From an uncultured Roseobacter sp. (GTDB lineage Bacteria; Pseudomonadota; Alphaproteobacteria; Rhodobacterales; Rhodobacteraceae), in the NCBI RefSeq assembly GCF_947488185.1, contig NZ_CANKYM010000002.1:744001-808000 (forward strand): 64,000 bases of DNA, read 5' to 3'. Below are positions 55,101 to 64,000 of this stretch, piece after piece. The notes beneath the pieces were generated by a model. The model had not been told where the DNA came from. It saw only the letters and a list, made by a program, of their open reading frames with translations, and did not search any database. Position 1 is the stretch's first letter. The number at the start of each line of letters is the position of its first letter. The translations under genes were made by a program, and so were the position numbers.

Positions 55101-56615
55101 ATGAATCTGGCACATTGGCTTGAACGCACTGCAACGGCGATGCCGGACCGTCCGGCGTTGTTCCTGGGCCAGCAGCAGATCGCCAGCTATGGCGCGTTTT
55201 TTGCGCAAGCCCGCGCGGTGGCGGGGTGGCTGCAGGCGCAGGGTGTGGGGCCGGGGGACCGTGTCGCTATCTTCATGAAGAACGTGCCCGACTATCTGGT
55301 GGTCTTCTACGGGATCTGGTCGCTGGGCGCTGTGGTCGTACCGATCAACGCCAAGCTGCACGGGCGCGAGGCGGCCTATATTCTTGAGGACACAGGCGCC
55401 GCGCATGTCTTTGTCTCGCCCGATTTGCGCGGGGGCCTGAGCGACGCTGGCGTTGCCGTGCCGATGACCGAGGCGCCGGGCTTGGCCTTTGACGCCGTCG
55501 TGCGCCATGCGCCGATCCAGACCATCGCGCCCCGGTCCGCAGAAGACCTTGCCTGGCTCTTTTACACCTCCGGGACGACAGGCAAGCCCAAGGGGGTGAT
55601 GATCACCTTCCGCATGCTCACAACCATGAGCCTGTGCTACACGCAGGACGCCGACCCGGTGCACCCGGAGGATACAACGCTCTATGCCGCGCCGATGAGC
55701 CATGGCGCGGGCATCTACAACATGATGCATGTCCGGGCGGGGGCGCGGCATGTCTGTCCGGCGTCCGGCGGGTTCGATCCCGGTGAAATCTTCGATCTTG
55801 CCGCGCATTTCGGGTCCGTCCAGATCTTTGCCGCCCCGGCAATGGTGCAGCGGATGACCCATGTGGCCAAGGCCACGGGCCGCGATGGGGCTGGTCTGCG
55901 CACGGTCGTGTATGCGGGCGGGCCGATGTACAACGCGGACATTATCGAAGCCGTGGACCATTTCGGCCCAATTTTCGTGCAGATTTACGGGCAGGGGGAG
56001 TGTCCCATGGGCATCACCGCGCTCAGCCGGGCAGATGTTGCGGATCGCAGTTCTTCGGGCTGGGCGGATCGGCTCCAGTCCGTGGGGCGGGCGCAATCCG
56101 CCGTCGAAGTGCAGATTGGCGATGAAAGAGGCGTTCCCGTGGCCCCCGGAACCCATGGCGAAATCATGGTGCGCGGCGATACCGTCATGCCTGGATACTG
56201 GCAAAACCCGCAAGCCACGGCGATGACGCTCGTCAATGGCTGGCTGATGACGGGCGACATGGGGTTCATGGATGCGGGCGGCTATGTCACCATGCAGGAC
56301 CGGTCCAAGGACATGATCATCACTGGCGGTTCGAACGTTTATCCGCGTGAGGTTGAGGAGGTTCTGCTGCGCGATCCGGATGTGTCGGAGGTCTCGGTGG
56401 TGGGGCGGGATCATCCGGAATGGGGCGAGGAAGTCGTGGCCTTCATCGTGGGCGATGTCGAGCCCGCGCGGCTGGACGTGCTCTGTCTGGATAACATCGC
56501 GCGGTTCAAACGCCCCAAGGCCTATATCCCCATCGAGGCTTTGCCCAAGAACAACTACGGCAAGGTGCTCAAAACCGAGCTCCGCGCCCGTCTGAAATCA
56601 AAGGGCGGCACGTAG
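55101..56615 (+). CDS. AMP-forming acyl-CoA synthetase/ligase
   Basis: The 504-residue ANL-superfamily enzyme has the P-loop FYTSGTTGKPKG (154-165), YGQGECPM, GDMGFMDAGGYVTMQDRSKDMII and catalytic Lys488 in NNYGKVLKTELR. It activates a carboxylic acid to its CoA thioester; the acid is unclear. ATG 55101 has a GAGGGAGGGG ribosome binding site and is preferred to in-frame ATG 55035. A second carboxylate-type ABC importer operon and a short-chain acyl regulator lie within 8 kb, so a linked substrate is possible. Confidence 0.9.
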   Translation: MNLAHWLERTATAMPDRPALFLGQQQIASYGAFFAQARAVAGWLQAQGVGPGDRVAIFMKNVPDYLVVFYGIWSLGAVVVPINAKLHGREAAYILEDTGAAHVFVSPDLRGGLSDAGVAVPMTEAPGLAFDAVVRHAPIQTIAPRSAEDLAWLFYTSGTTGKPKGVMITFRMLTTMSLCYTQDADPVHPEDTTLYAAPMSHGAGIYNMMHVRAGARHVCPASGGFDPGEIFDLAAHFGSVQIFAAPAMVQRMTHVAKATGRDGAGLRTVVYAGGPMYNADIIEAVDHFGPIFVQIYGQGECPMGITALSRADVADRSSSGWADRLQSVGRAQSAVEVQIGDERGVPVAPGTHGEIMVRGDTVMPGYWQNPQATAMTLVNGWLMTGDMGFMDAGGYVTMQDRSKDMIITGGSNVYPREVEEVLLRDPDVSEVSVVGRDHPEWGEEVVAFIVGDVEPARLDVLCLDNIARFKRPKAYIPIEALPKNNYGKVLKTELRARLKSKGGT

Positions 56616-56636
56616 CGCGCCGCCCTGCGGGGCGGG

Positions 56637-57440
56637 TCAGTTTTCAGGCTGCAGCACGGCGCAGGTCGTACCATTCGCGCCGATGACAAGGACATCCTCG
56701 ATCTCGCCCTCGCCAATCGCCCCGGTGCCGCTCCACGGCGTTTCCTGGCTCAGACCCACTTGCCGGTCAGAGACCGTGACACGCGCCCACATGCATTCCG
56801 GCATGCCGCTGGCACCGATGGGAAAATCGATCTCCGGCATATCGTAGGTGACAAACCCGTCGCGCACACTGACGCGGTGGTTGCGCACGGCCCATTCCCC
56901 CGGCCCGAGAATGGGTGAATCGTCCTTCCAGTCGCCGTCCCGGTTGGCATCGACCAGCACGTTGAAGAATACCTCATGCTCCCCGATGCTGTTGATCTGG
57001 ACGCGGAAGTTGAGTTTCGCCGGTAGCCTGTCGGGTGTCGAGGGTGCCGCAACCAGCCAGTCGTAGGTCACGCCGTCATCATAGTCGGTGGTGATGTTCG
57101 GCACATTTGTCCCCGGTGGCCGCCCCCGGGGGTTGATCGGATCGGGATCGTTTGGGTCGGTATAATCTGCCTCGACCGTGACGTATTCCCCGATCCAGTA
57201 CCGGCAGCGTACCTGGGCGCGGGGGCCATCGTTGACGCGTCGCGAGGGGAAGGCACCGATGTCGGCGCCCGGTGCCGTATAGCCCGTCGGGGTCTGATCC
57301 GGGGCATCGCCGAATTCCTCCCCGTCAAATCCGACGCAATTCGTTGTTGTGAAGGGGTCTTGCGTGAAAAGAACGCAGGCAGAGAGTGTTGCAGTGAACA
57401 GAAAAGAGATCATTAAAATCAATCGACTAGGAATAAACAT
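56637..57440 (-). CDS. GEVED-domain-like lipoprotein, function unknown
   Basis: The 267-residue protein begins MFIPSRLILMISFLFTATLSACVLF with lipobox LSAC (lipid-anchored Cys about residue 22). The mature part has FGDAPD, DDGVTYDW, NVLVDANRDGDWKDDS and GEGEIEDVLVI, which match the GEVED-type beta-sandwich found in secreted proteins. No enzyme motif is evident. ATG 57440 was chosen because longer in-frame starts would hide the signal. It lies tail-to-tail near the acyl-CoA synthetase (21 bp apart) and downstream of the liv-type operon terminator. Confidence 0.78.
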   Translation of the reverse strand: MFIPSRLILMISFLFTATLSACVLFTQDPFTTTNCVGFDGEEFGDAPDQTPTGYTAPGADIGAFPSRRVNDGPRAQVRCRYWIGEYVTVEADYTDPNDPDPINPRGRPPGTNVPNITTDYDDGVTYDWLVAAPSTPDRLPAKLNFRVQINSIGEHEVFFNVLVDANRDGDWKDDSPILGPGEWAVRNHRVSVRDGFVTYDMPEIDFPIGASGMPECMWARVTVSDRQVGLSQETPWSGTGAIGEGEIEDVLVIGANGTTCAVLQPEN

Positions 57441-57510
57441 CGTCTTGCTCCCAAGTGTTGAATAGGGGGCAAGTGTGCGCCTCATCGGCGGATCGGTCAA
57501 ATTGCAGCAA

Positions 57511-57541
57511 AAAACCCGGTGCGGCGGATGCACCGGGTTTT
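57511..57541 (-). terminator. rho-independent terminator of the second branched-chain-type operon
   Basis: AAAACCCGGTGC (57511-57522) pairs with GCACCGGGTTTT (57530-57541) in a perfect 12-bp stem with a 7-nt loop. On the minus strand the stem is followed by a T run, just after the LivF-type stop. Confidence 0.88.
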
Positions 57542-57567
57542 GTTCGTTTAAACGTAGAATTGTGAGG

Positions 57568-58323
<756 letters not shown>

Positions 58324-58353
58324 CGGTATCGTCCTTCGGTTGGCCGGGTAAGC

Positions 58354-58426
58354 GGTGGACTAAAGTCCACCCTACCTGTCTGTTTTGAATGTCGTGGCCT
58401 CTGTCGTACGGCAGGTAGGGTGGGCT
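58354..58426. repeat. REP-like palindromic element between the LivG and LivF genes (second operon)
   Basis: GGTGGACT-AA-AGTCCACC (58354-58371) is a small palindrome. AGTCCACCCTACCTG (58364-58378) pairs with CAGGTAGGGTGGGCT (58412-58426) except for one G-T position, forming a long stem with a 33-nt loop. The GTAGGGTGG/CCACCCTAC pattern resembles REP-type elements dispersed in many bacterial genomes. Only one copy was noticed in this window. Confidence 0.7.
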
Positions 58427-58448
58427 TCAGGCCGCCCTTGCACAAGGC

Positions 58449-59213
58449 TCACGCCGCGTCCTGGGTCTCGCCCAGATAGGCTTCGCGCACTTTCGGATTG
58501 CCCTTGATGTTGTCCGGTGTGTCCTCCACCAGCGGGGTGCCCTGCGCCAGCACGGTAATACGTTCGGCGAGGCTGAAGACCACATGCATGTCGTGTTCGA
58601 TGATCGCGATGGTGATGTCACGATCCTCGCTGATCTGTTTCAGCAGGTCGATGGTGTTGTTCGTGTCCGCCCGCGCCATGCCGGCCGTGGGTTCATCCAG
58701 CAGCAGCAGGCGCGGTTCCTGGCTGAGGCACATCCCGATCTCGAGCCGTCGCTTATCACCGCGCGACAGAGAGCCCGCGTGCATCGCACGTTTGTCGGCC
58801 ATGTTCATGTCTTCCAGCATGTGCTCGGCCCGTTCGATCATGTCGCGCTGCGACGGGATCGACGAGAGTGCATTGAGCTGAAACGCCCCGTCGCGCTTGG
58901 CAAAACAGGGGATCATCATGTTTTCCATCACGCTCAGATCGGCAAAGATCTCCGGCGTCTGGAACACACGGGAGATGCCCATCTGGTTGATCTCATAAGG
59001 CTTGCGTCCGAGCACCGATTGCCCGTCAAACATCACTGATCCGGTATCGGGGATCAGCTTGCCCACAAGGCAGTTCAGCAGCGTGGATTTCCCCGCGCCA
59101 TTGGGCCCGATGATCGCATGCACCGAGTTTTCGGCGATGCTCAGGTTCACATCTCCAAGCGCCTGCAGGCCCCCAAAGCGTTTGCCGACGTTCTTAACTT
59201 CGAGAATTCCCAT
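58449..59213 (-). CDS. branched-chain-type ABC transporter ATP-binding protein, LivG type (second copy)
   Basis: The 254-residue ATPase has Walker A GPNGAGKST, signature LSRGDKRRLEIGMCL (LSRGD instead of LSGGQ, as in urea-type UrtD), Walker B LLLLDEPTAGMA and IEHDMHVVFSLAERITVLAQG. The signature variant and the Tat-type binding protein fit an amide- or urea-like branch of this family, but the substrate is not fixed. It is separated by 11 bp from LivM. Confidence 0.92.
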   Translation of the reverse strand: MGILEVKNVGKRFGGLQALGDVNLSIAENSVHAIIGPNGAGKSTLLNCLVGKLIPDTGSVMFDGQSVLGRKPYEINQMGISRVFQTPEIFADLSVMENMMIPCFAKRDGAFQLNALSSIPSQRDMIERAEHMLEDMNMADKRAMHAGSLSRGDKRRLEIGMCLSQEPRLLLLDEPTAGMARADTNNTIDLLKQISEDRDITIAIIEHDMHVVFSLAERITVLAQGTPLVEDTPDNIKGNPKVREAYLGETQDAA

Positions 59214-59224
59214 GTCTTCTCTCC

Positions 59225-60421
59225 TTATTCGGCCGGGGTTGTTTTGCCATCGGGCTTGTCATCCGCTGGCTTCTTGCGCTTGAAGAGCCGGCCGATCCGC
59301 TGGCCGCCTTCGACCAGACCGCCGGGCAGGAAAATCACCACCAGCATGAAAAGGATGCCAAGTGTGAGATGCCAGCCCTTGCCGATAAAGGGGTAGACCA
59401 GCGTGATCAGCAAATCTTCGATCCCGTCGGGCATGAAGGCGAACCACTGTTCCAGGATCGATTTGTTGATCTTGGAGACGATGTTTTCCATGTACTTGAT
59501 GAAACCCGCGCCCAGCACTGGCCCGATCAGCGTGCCCGCGCCGCCAAGGATGGTCATCAGAACGACTTCCCCGGAGGCGGTCCAGAACATCCGTTCGGCG
59601 CCCACCTGCGTGTCCATCGCGACCAGCAGACCGCCAGCGAGCCCGGCATACATGCCCGAGATCACGAAGGCCGCCAACGTGTAGGGCTTGGCGTTCAGCC
59701 CGGTGTAGTTCAGCCGCTGCTGGTTCGATTTCACCGCGCGCAGCATCATGCCAAAAGGTGAGCGGAAGATACGGATCGAGATGTAGAAGGCGATCAGCAT
59801 CACAATGGCCGCCAGATAGTAGCCGGCGTTGAAGGTGAAGACCCAGTTGCCCACCGCCATCTCATAGCTTTGGTTCATTTGCAGGCCAAAGAGGTTGGCA
59901 CGCGGGGTCTCACCCGCAGCCAGGACACCGTCGAGGATGCGCGGATCGTTCACTTTGGGTTGCAGCCCGGTTTCACCGCCGGTGATCGGTGTCAGCACCG
60001 AATAGGCCAGCGAATAGGACATCTGCGCAAAGGCCAGTGTCAGGATCGAGAAGTAGATGCCCGAGCGGCGCAAGCTGATCCAGCCTACCAGCAGCGAGAA
60101 GAGGCCCGCCACCAGCACCGAGATGATGATCGCGGGGATCACGTTCATCGTGAGCAGCTTCATCATCCAGATTGCGGCGTAGGAACCGACCCCGAGGAAG
60201 GCCGCGTGCCCGAAGCTGAGGTAGCCCGTGAGACCAAAGAGAATGTTGAAGCCGATGGCGAAAATGCCAAAGATCACCAGCCGCTGCATCAGATCCGGAT
60301 AGCCCGCGTTGAACTGCGCCATGGCGGAGCCCTCGGGGAAGGGGTTCAGGATGAAGGGGGCAAAGACGCAGAGGATGGCGACGATGATCAGGAGGGTGAA
60401 GTCTTTTTTTGTCAGGCCCAT
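59225..60421 (-). CDS. branched-chain-type ABC transporter permease, LivM type (second copy)
   Basis: This 398-residue permease has the LivM motif [41 protein letters not shown] and [17 protein letters not shown] charged C-terminal tail ([16 protein letters not shown]) extends beyond the usual length. The gene starts 2 bp after the LivH stop. Confidence 0.92.
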   Translation of the reverse strand: MGLTKKDFTLLIIVAILCVFAPFILNPFPEGSAMAQFNAGYPDLMQRLVIFGIFAIGFNILFGLTGYLSFGHAAFLGVGSYAAIWMMKLLTMNVIPAIIISVLVAGLFSLLVGWISLRRSGIYFSILTLAFAQMSYSLAYSVLTPITGGETGLQPKVNDPRILDGVLAAGETPRANLFGLQMNQSYEMAVGNWVFTFNAGYYLAAIVMLIAFYISIRIFRSPFGMMLRAVKSNQQRLNYTGLNAKPYTLAAFVISGMYAGLAGGLLVAMDTQVGAERMFWTASGEVVLMTILGGAGTLIGPVLGAGFIKYMENIVSKINKSILEQWFAFMPDGIEDLLITLVYPFIGKGWHLTLGILFMLVVIFLPGGLVEGGQRIGRLFKRKKPADDKPDGKTTPAE

Positions 60422-60423
60422 GA

Positions 60424-61455
60424 TTATTCCTCCATCACGCCTTTGCGGCCCATCAGGCCGCGTGGACGGGTAAGCAAGATGATGATGGCGACCAGGTAGA
60501 TGATGATCTGGTTGATGCCTGGCAGGGTCTCAAGCACGATGGCCATGGAGGCGAAGCTTTCAAGGATGCCGAGCAGGAAACCTGCTAGCACAGCACCAGA
60601 CAGCGAGCCCATGCCGCCGACAACAACCACAACAAAGCTGAGCACAAGGAAATCCATGCCCATGTGGTAATTGGGCGAGTTGATCGGGGTGTACATCACC
60701 CCTGCAAGGCCTGCCACGGCGGCGGCGATCCCGAACATGATGGTAAAGCGCTTGTCGATATTGATGCCCAAAAGGCCAACGGTCTCGCGGTCGGCCATGC
60801 CGGCGCGCACGACCATGCCAAAGGTGGTGAATTGCAGGAAGGCAAAGACCGCGCCAATGATCACGGCGGCAAAGGCAAAATAGACAAGCCGCCAGTAGGG
60901 GTAGATGATCGTATTCGGATCGAAGCCCAGCATCGCGCCGAAATCAAAGGAGCCGCGGAAGGCGTCAGGCGCAGGCGTGGGGATCGGGTTGGCGCCGTAG
61001 AAATACTTGATGATCTCCTGCAGCACGATGGCAAGGCCGAAGGTGACAAGGATCTGATCGGCGTGGGGGCGCTTGTAAAAGTGCTTGATCAGCCCGCGTT
61101 CCATCGCAAAGCCGATGCCGACCATGACGGGGATCGCAAAGAGGATCGACAATGGCACCGCCCAGTCGATGATCACATCGCCCGTAGTCTGCCCGAAGAT
61201 GTCATAGATGTAAGGCACCTCCACCTTCAGTGGATTGCCCAGGAAATCCTTTTGCGTCTCGTCGATCACCGTGTGGCTGAGCGTCAGGATACGGCTCAGC
61301 GTGACCGCGCAGAAGGCCCCGATCATGAACAGCGCCCCATGGGCGAAATTCACCACGCCGAGCGTGCCGAAAATCAGTGTCAGACCCAGCGCAATCAGCG
61401 CATAGGCAGAGCCTTTGTCGAGGCCATTGAGAATTTGCAGGATGATTGCGTCCAT
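60424..61455 (-). CDS. branched-chain-type ABC transporter permease, LivH type (second copy)
   Basis: This 343-residue permease has [25 protein letters not shown] and the late [22 protein letters not shown] long periplasmic or loop region around residues 55-100 ([20 protein letters not shown]) exceeds standard LivH. It follows the binding-protein gene after 80 bp that include a stem-loop. Confidence 0.92.
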   Translation of the reverse strand: MDAIILQILNGLDKGSAYALIALGLTLIFGTLGVVNFAHGALFMIGAFCAVTLSRILTLSHTVIDETQKDFLGNPLKVEVPYIYDIFGQTTGDVIIDWAVPLSILFAIPVMVGIGFAMERGLIKHFYKRPHADQILVTFGLAIVLQEIIKYFYGANPIPTPAPDAFRGSFDFGAMLGFDPNTIIYPYWRLVYFAFAAVIIGAVFAFLQFTTFGMVVRAGMADRETVGLLGINIDKRFTIMFGIAAAVAGLAGVMYTPINSPNYHMGMDFLVLSFVVVVVGGMGSLSGAVLAGFLLGILESFASMAIVLETLPGINQIIIYLVAIIILLTRPRGLMGRKGVMEE

Positions 61456-61502
61456 GGTCCCACCTTCATGAAACGGTCGTGGCCCCGGAGATCCCGGGGA
61501 GG

Positions 61503-61529
61503 ACAGGGCGGAGGCTGGCTCCGCCCTGT
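61503..61529 (-). terminator. stem-loop between the second binding-protein gene and LivH
   Basis: ACAGGGCGGAG (61503-61513) and CTCCGCCCTGT (61519-61529) form a perfect 11-bp stem with a 5-nt loop just after the binding-protein stop on the minus strand. There is no T tract, so partial termination or 3' mRNA protection is likely. Confidence 0.65.
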
Positions 61530-61535
61530 AAGAGG

Positions 61536-62885
61536 TCAGGCGCCCGGATTACAGGTGCCCAAGCTACCGCCCGCGAACTGCGGGTGATCCGGCGCATATG
61601 TCACCTGCTCAACAGGTGTTACCTCAACGATTTCGAGAAGGTCGAACTCCGAAGTCGGGTTCTCTTTCCCTTTCACGACCAGCACGTCCTTGAAGCACTG
61701 GTGGTCGTCGGCACGGTAGAGCGTCTTGCCGTTGCCCATGCCGTCGAACTCGAAGCCTTCGAGCGCCTCGACAACGCCACACGGGTTGAACGTGCCCGCA
61801 CGTTCGCAGGCATCCGCATAGAGCAGCGCCTGGACATAGCAGGTGTGCGCGGCTTGAGACGGCGGGAAGCCGTATTTGGTGCCGAAGGACTGCACGAATG
61901 CCTTGGAGCCTTCGTCGGTGAGCGACCAGTGCCAGTTTGTCGAGCCAAAGATGCCCTTCACGTTGGCACCCGCACCCTTCGCCATCAGGCGCGAGTAGAG
62001 TGGCACGATGATCTGGAAGTCCTTGCCGTTGACCTGCTTGTCACGCAGGCCGAACTGCACGGCATTGGTCAGCGAGTTGACCATGTTGCCGCCGTAGTGG
62101 TTCAGCACCAGCGTGTCGGCACCCGATTGCAGCACCGGTGCGATATAAGAGGAGAAATCGGTCTGTGTCAGCGGTGTTTTCACGGCCGCAACGGTTTCCC
62201 AGCCCATCGCTTCGGTGGAGGATTTCACCGCTTCTTCGGTGGTGTAGCCCCAGTTGTAATCAGCGGTCAGGTGGTAGGCCTTGCGGTCCGAACCATAGGC
62301 GTTTTTCAGCACCGGTGCCAAGGCGGCACCCGACATGTAGGAGTTGAAGAAGTGGCGGAAACCGTTGGCCCGCTTGTCTTTCCCCGTGGTGTCATTGGAG
62401 TGCGTGAGGCCCGCCATGAAGATCACGCCTGCCTCCTGGCAGAGCGCCTGCACGGCCACGGCCACCCCGGAGGAGGAACCACCGGTGATCATCACCGCGC
62501 CGTCTTTTTCGATCATCGACTTGGCAGAGGCGCGTGCGGCATCCGATTTTGTCTGCGTATCGCCCGTGACATATTCGACCTTCTTGCCGAGGATGCCGTT
62601 GCCCTGCAGGGCCTTGGACGTGAATGTATTCATCATGCCGCCGTCGCCGCCCCCGTTCAGGTGCTCGACCGCCAGCTCATAGGCGCGCAGCTCGTCCGCG
62701 CCCTCATCCGCATAGGGACCGGACTGAGGCACGTTGAAGCCCAGGGTCACAGTGTCGCCCTGCGGGGCGTTCAGATAGCCTGCATGCGCATCGGCACGCA
62801 GATACGTCGGCAGTGTCAGACCAGCGGCACCGGCCACGGCACCGGTCTTGATCAGACCGCGACGCGTAAGTTTCGAATTGGACAT
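61536..62885 (-). CDS. Tat-exported substrate-binding protein of the second branched-chain-type ABC importer
   Basis: The 449-residue protein starts MSNSKLTRRGLIKTGAVAGAAG, a twin-arginine signal, behind GGGAGGA. The Peripla_BP fold has LGFNVPQSGPYADEGADELRAY, MITGGSSSGVAVAVQALCQEAG and HLTADYNWGYTTEEAV. Several cysteines near the C-terminus (CERAGTFNPCG, CFKD, CNPGA) may form disulfides. Ligand unknown; candidates are amides or short carboxylates. The upstream in-frame ATG 62960 lacks a ribosome binding site. Confidence 0.9.
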   Translation of the reverse strand: MSNSKLTRRGLIKTGAVAGAAGLTLPTYLRADAHAGYLNAPQGDTVTLGFNVPQSGPYADEGADELRAYELAVEHLNGGGDGGMMNTFTSKALQGNGILGKKVEYVTGDTQTKSDAARASAKSMIEKDGAVMITGGSSSGVAVAVQALCQEAGVIFMAGLTHSNDTTGKDKRANGFRHFFNSYMSGAALAPVLKNAYGSDRKAYHLTADYNWGYTTEEAVKSSTEAMGWETVAAVKTPLTQTDFSSYIAPVLQSGADTLVLNHYGGNMVNSLTNAVQFGLRDKQVNGKDFQIIVPLYSRLMAKGAGANVKGIFGSTNWHWSLTDEGSKAFVQSFGTKYGFPPSQAAHTCYVQALLYADACERAGTFNPCGVVEALEGFEFDGMGNGKTLYRADDHQCFKDVLVVKGKENPTSEFDLLEIVEVTPVEQVTYAPDHPQFAGGSLGTCNPGA

Positions 62886-63121
62886 GAAAATCCTCCCAGT
62901 TGGTAAAACGAACACCCGATGTTTCCTCCAAAATCGGGCGCGCGATGCACAAAGGTGCAAACTTAGTTATCGCGCAGTAAGTGAAAATTGCGCAACAAGT
63001 GCCTTGAAATGCTCATTTATTTTGTAAATAAATCGACAGATTGGCAGGGTGATTTGTAAATTAAATGATGTTGCGGCGCAGAAAGCCGTTGAAAAGGCAT
63101 GATATTGCGGAAGAGGTTGAA
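62886..63121. promoter_or_regulatory. divergent control region between the importer operon and the XRE regulator gene
   Basis: This 236-bp region is AT-rich. It holds ATTTATTT-TGT-AAATAAAT (63015-63033), a perfect 8-bp inverted repeat, and a related ATTTGTAAATTAAAT (63052-63066). Both contain TTTGTAAAT and lie about three helical turns apart, suggesting paired sites for the adjacent XRE regulator. GGAAGAGG near 63108-63115 serves ATG 63122. Confidence 0.55.
63015..63066. promoter_or_regulatory. paired TTTGTAAAT operator candidates upstream of the XRE regulator
   Basis: The first site, ATTTATTTTGTAAATAAAT, is a perfect inverted repeat; the second, ATTTGTAAATTAAAT, shares its TTTGTAAAT core. 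Regulators of the short-chain acyl type are known to bind AT-rich TTTGCAAA-like repeats, and these resemble that form with T in place of C. The assignment is inferred. Confidence 0.45.
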
Positions 63122-64000
63122 ATGGCACGCGAAGGGTTGACCGGCAGTCGGATCAGGGAACGACGGTCAGTTGCGGGCCTGCGGCAGGCCGATCTTGCTC
63201 GATCTTTAGGGATTTCGGCTTCCTACCTCAATCTGATTGAACACAACCGGCGCAGAATCGGCGGTAAGCTGCTGCTGAACATCGCACGCGTTCTGGATGT
63301 AGAGCCGTCGATGCTCACCGAAGGGGCTGAGGCGGCGCTGATTGCCACGCTGCGTGAGGCGGCAACGGCGGCCAATCTGACCGAAGCAGAGGCGGGGCGC
63401 GCCGATGAATTCGCCGGTCGTTTCCCGGGATGGGCAGAGGTCCTGGCGACCGGTCACCGGCGCATTGCCAGTCTGGAGCGCACGGTGGAAACCCTGTCGG
63501 ACAGGTTGACCCATGACCCGCATCTGGCGGCCTCGGTGCATGAGCTTTTGTCGACGGCGGCGGCGATCCGGTCCACGGCGGCCATTCTGGCCGATGATGC
63601 GGAGTTGACGGATGAATGGCGCGACCGATTTCATGCCAACATCAATCAGGAAAGCAGGCGGCTTGCCGACAGTTCCAAGGCGCTGGTGCAGTATCTCGAT
63701 GCCGGGCAGGGGGTGGAGGATGCAGGCGCCAGCCCGCAGGACGAGTTGGAAGCCTTTCTGAGCGAGCACGATTATACTTTCGCCGCGCTGGAGCAGGGCA
63801 AGGATACGCCGGAGGGCATGATCGCCGCCGCGTCCAGCCTCAGATCCAACGCCGCACGTCACATGGCACGCGGGATTCTTGAGCGCGTGGTCGAGGATGC
63901 GCGGCAGGTTCCGTTGCCCAGGCTGCAAAGCGCGCTGAACGAGACCGGCCCCGATCCGGTGGCTCTGGCGCGACACCTCACCGTGCCCGTGGCGATGGTC
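63122..64000 (+). CDS. XRE-family transcriptional regulator, probable short-chain fatty acyl regulator (3' end outside window)
   Basis: The visible 293 codons start at ATG 63122 and run off the window without a stop. An XRE helix-turn-helix (about residues 8-62: RIRERRSVAGLRQADLARSL, SASYLNLIEHNRRRIGG) is followed by a long helical region (DEWRDRFHANINQESRRLAD) as in ScfR/IrrE-like regulators. Such regulators sense acyl-CoAs in Rhodobacterales. It is divergent from the second branched-chain-type importer operon and may control it and itself. Classification is from sequence pattern; the full C-terminal domain is not seen. Confidence 0.8.
   Translation, partial: MAREGLTGSRIRERRSVAGLRQADLARSLGISASYLNLIEHNRRRIGGKLLLNIARVLDVEPSMLTEGAEAALIATLREAATAANLTEAEAGRADEFAGRFPGWAEVLATGHRRIASLERTVETLSDRLTHDPHLAASVHELLSTAAAIRSTAAILADDAELTDEWRDRFHANINQESRRLADSSKALVQYLDAGQGVEDAGASPQDELEAFLSEHDYTFAALEQGKDTPEGMIAAASSLRSNAARHMARGILERVVEDARQVPLPRLQSALNETGPDPVALARHLTVPVAMV

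Noticed and set aside
61503..61529. Stem-loop considered as a full terminator ending the binding-protein transcript
   Set aside because: There is no T run, and the downstream importer genes have no other clear promoter, so partial termination or mRNA protection is more likely.

Overview
The window is GC-rich, densely packed bacterial chromosome, almost certainly from a marine Rhodobacteraceae (Roseobacter-group alphaproteobacterium). The reasons are the gene content (NDUFA12-type complex I protein, MlaD and DUF2155 proteins followed by aat and accCB; a zur-znuCB/znuA divergon with an ATGTTATAACAT operator; Tat-exported PhoX; a short-chain acyl-type XRE regulator) and the many ATGA stop/start overlaps. 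No rRNA, tRNA, CRISPR array, prophage or insertion sequence was seen.

Layout. 1-9434: a glycogen operon, glgB (5' end outside the window)-glgC-glgA-glgX-malQ-pgm, with each junction overlapping or nearly so. 9512-13651: a Rieske oxygenase, a glutamine-synthetase-like ligase and an exported di-heme peroxidase. A secreted FG-GAP/UnbV (CRTAC1) protein runs tail-to-tail into the peroxidase and is translationally coupled to a ROK repressor. 16377-23520: xylose uptake and catabolism (xylFHG, xylB, xylA) and glucokinase, divergent from the ROK repressor. 23517-36261: a galactoside system. One minus-strand operon encodes a sugar ABC importer, an MmcQ/YjbR protein, GH36 alpha-galactosidase, an SDR dehydrogenase, DgoK, DgoA, an SMP-30 lactonase and GH42 beta-galactosidase. 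An IclR regulator and the importer ATPase diverge from it. This is a De Ley-Doudoroff galactose pathway lacking only galactonate dehydratase.

36393-42791: an exported delta-class carbonic anhydrase, then a branched-chain-type ABC importer with a BKACE-family enzyme inserted in the operon. 42795-45944: zinc homeostasis (znuB, znuC, zur; znuA divergent), where zur carries an apparent 5' frameshift. 46013-48046: phoX. 48633-50665: clpP-clpX. 50835-52482: RidA, NDUFA12, MlaD and DUF2155 proteins. 52446-54953: aat, accC, accB. 55101-56615: an acyl-CoA synthetase. 56637-57440: a GEVED-type lipoprotein. 57568-62885: a second branched-chain-type ABC importer with a Tat-exported binding protein and a REP-like palindrome between two of its genes. 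From 63122 an XRE regulator runs off the end.

The theme is carbon handling: glycogen storage, pentose and galactoside use and two carboxylate/amino-acid-type importers, set among housekeeping genes. The least explained parts are the Rieske/GS-like/di-heme peroxidase/CRTAC1 block, the SDR with Asn in place of the catalytic Lys, the MmcQ/YjbR gene between two permease genes, the zur frameshift, and several palindromic intergenic elements. All functions are inferred from sequence reading; no database search was run.
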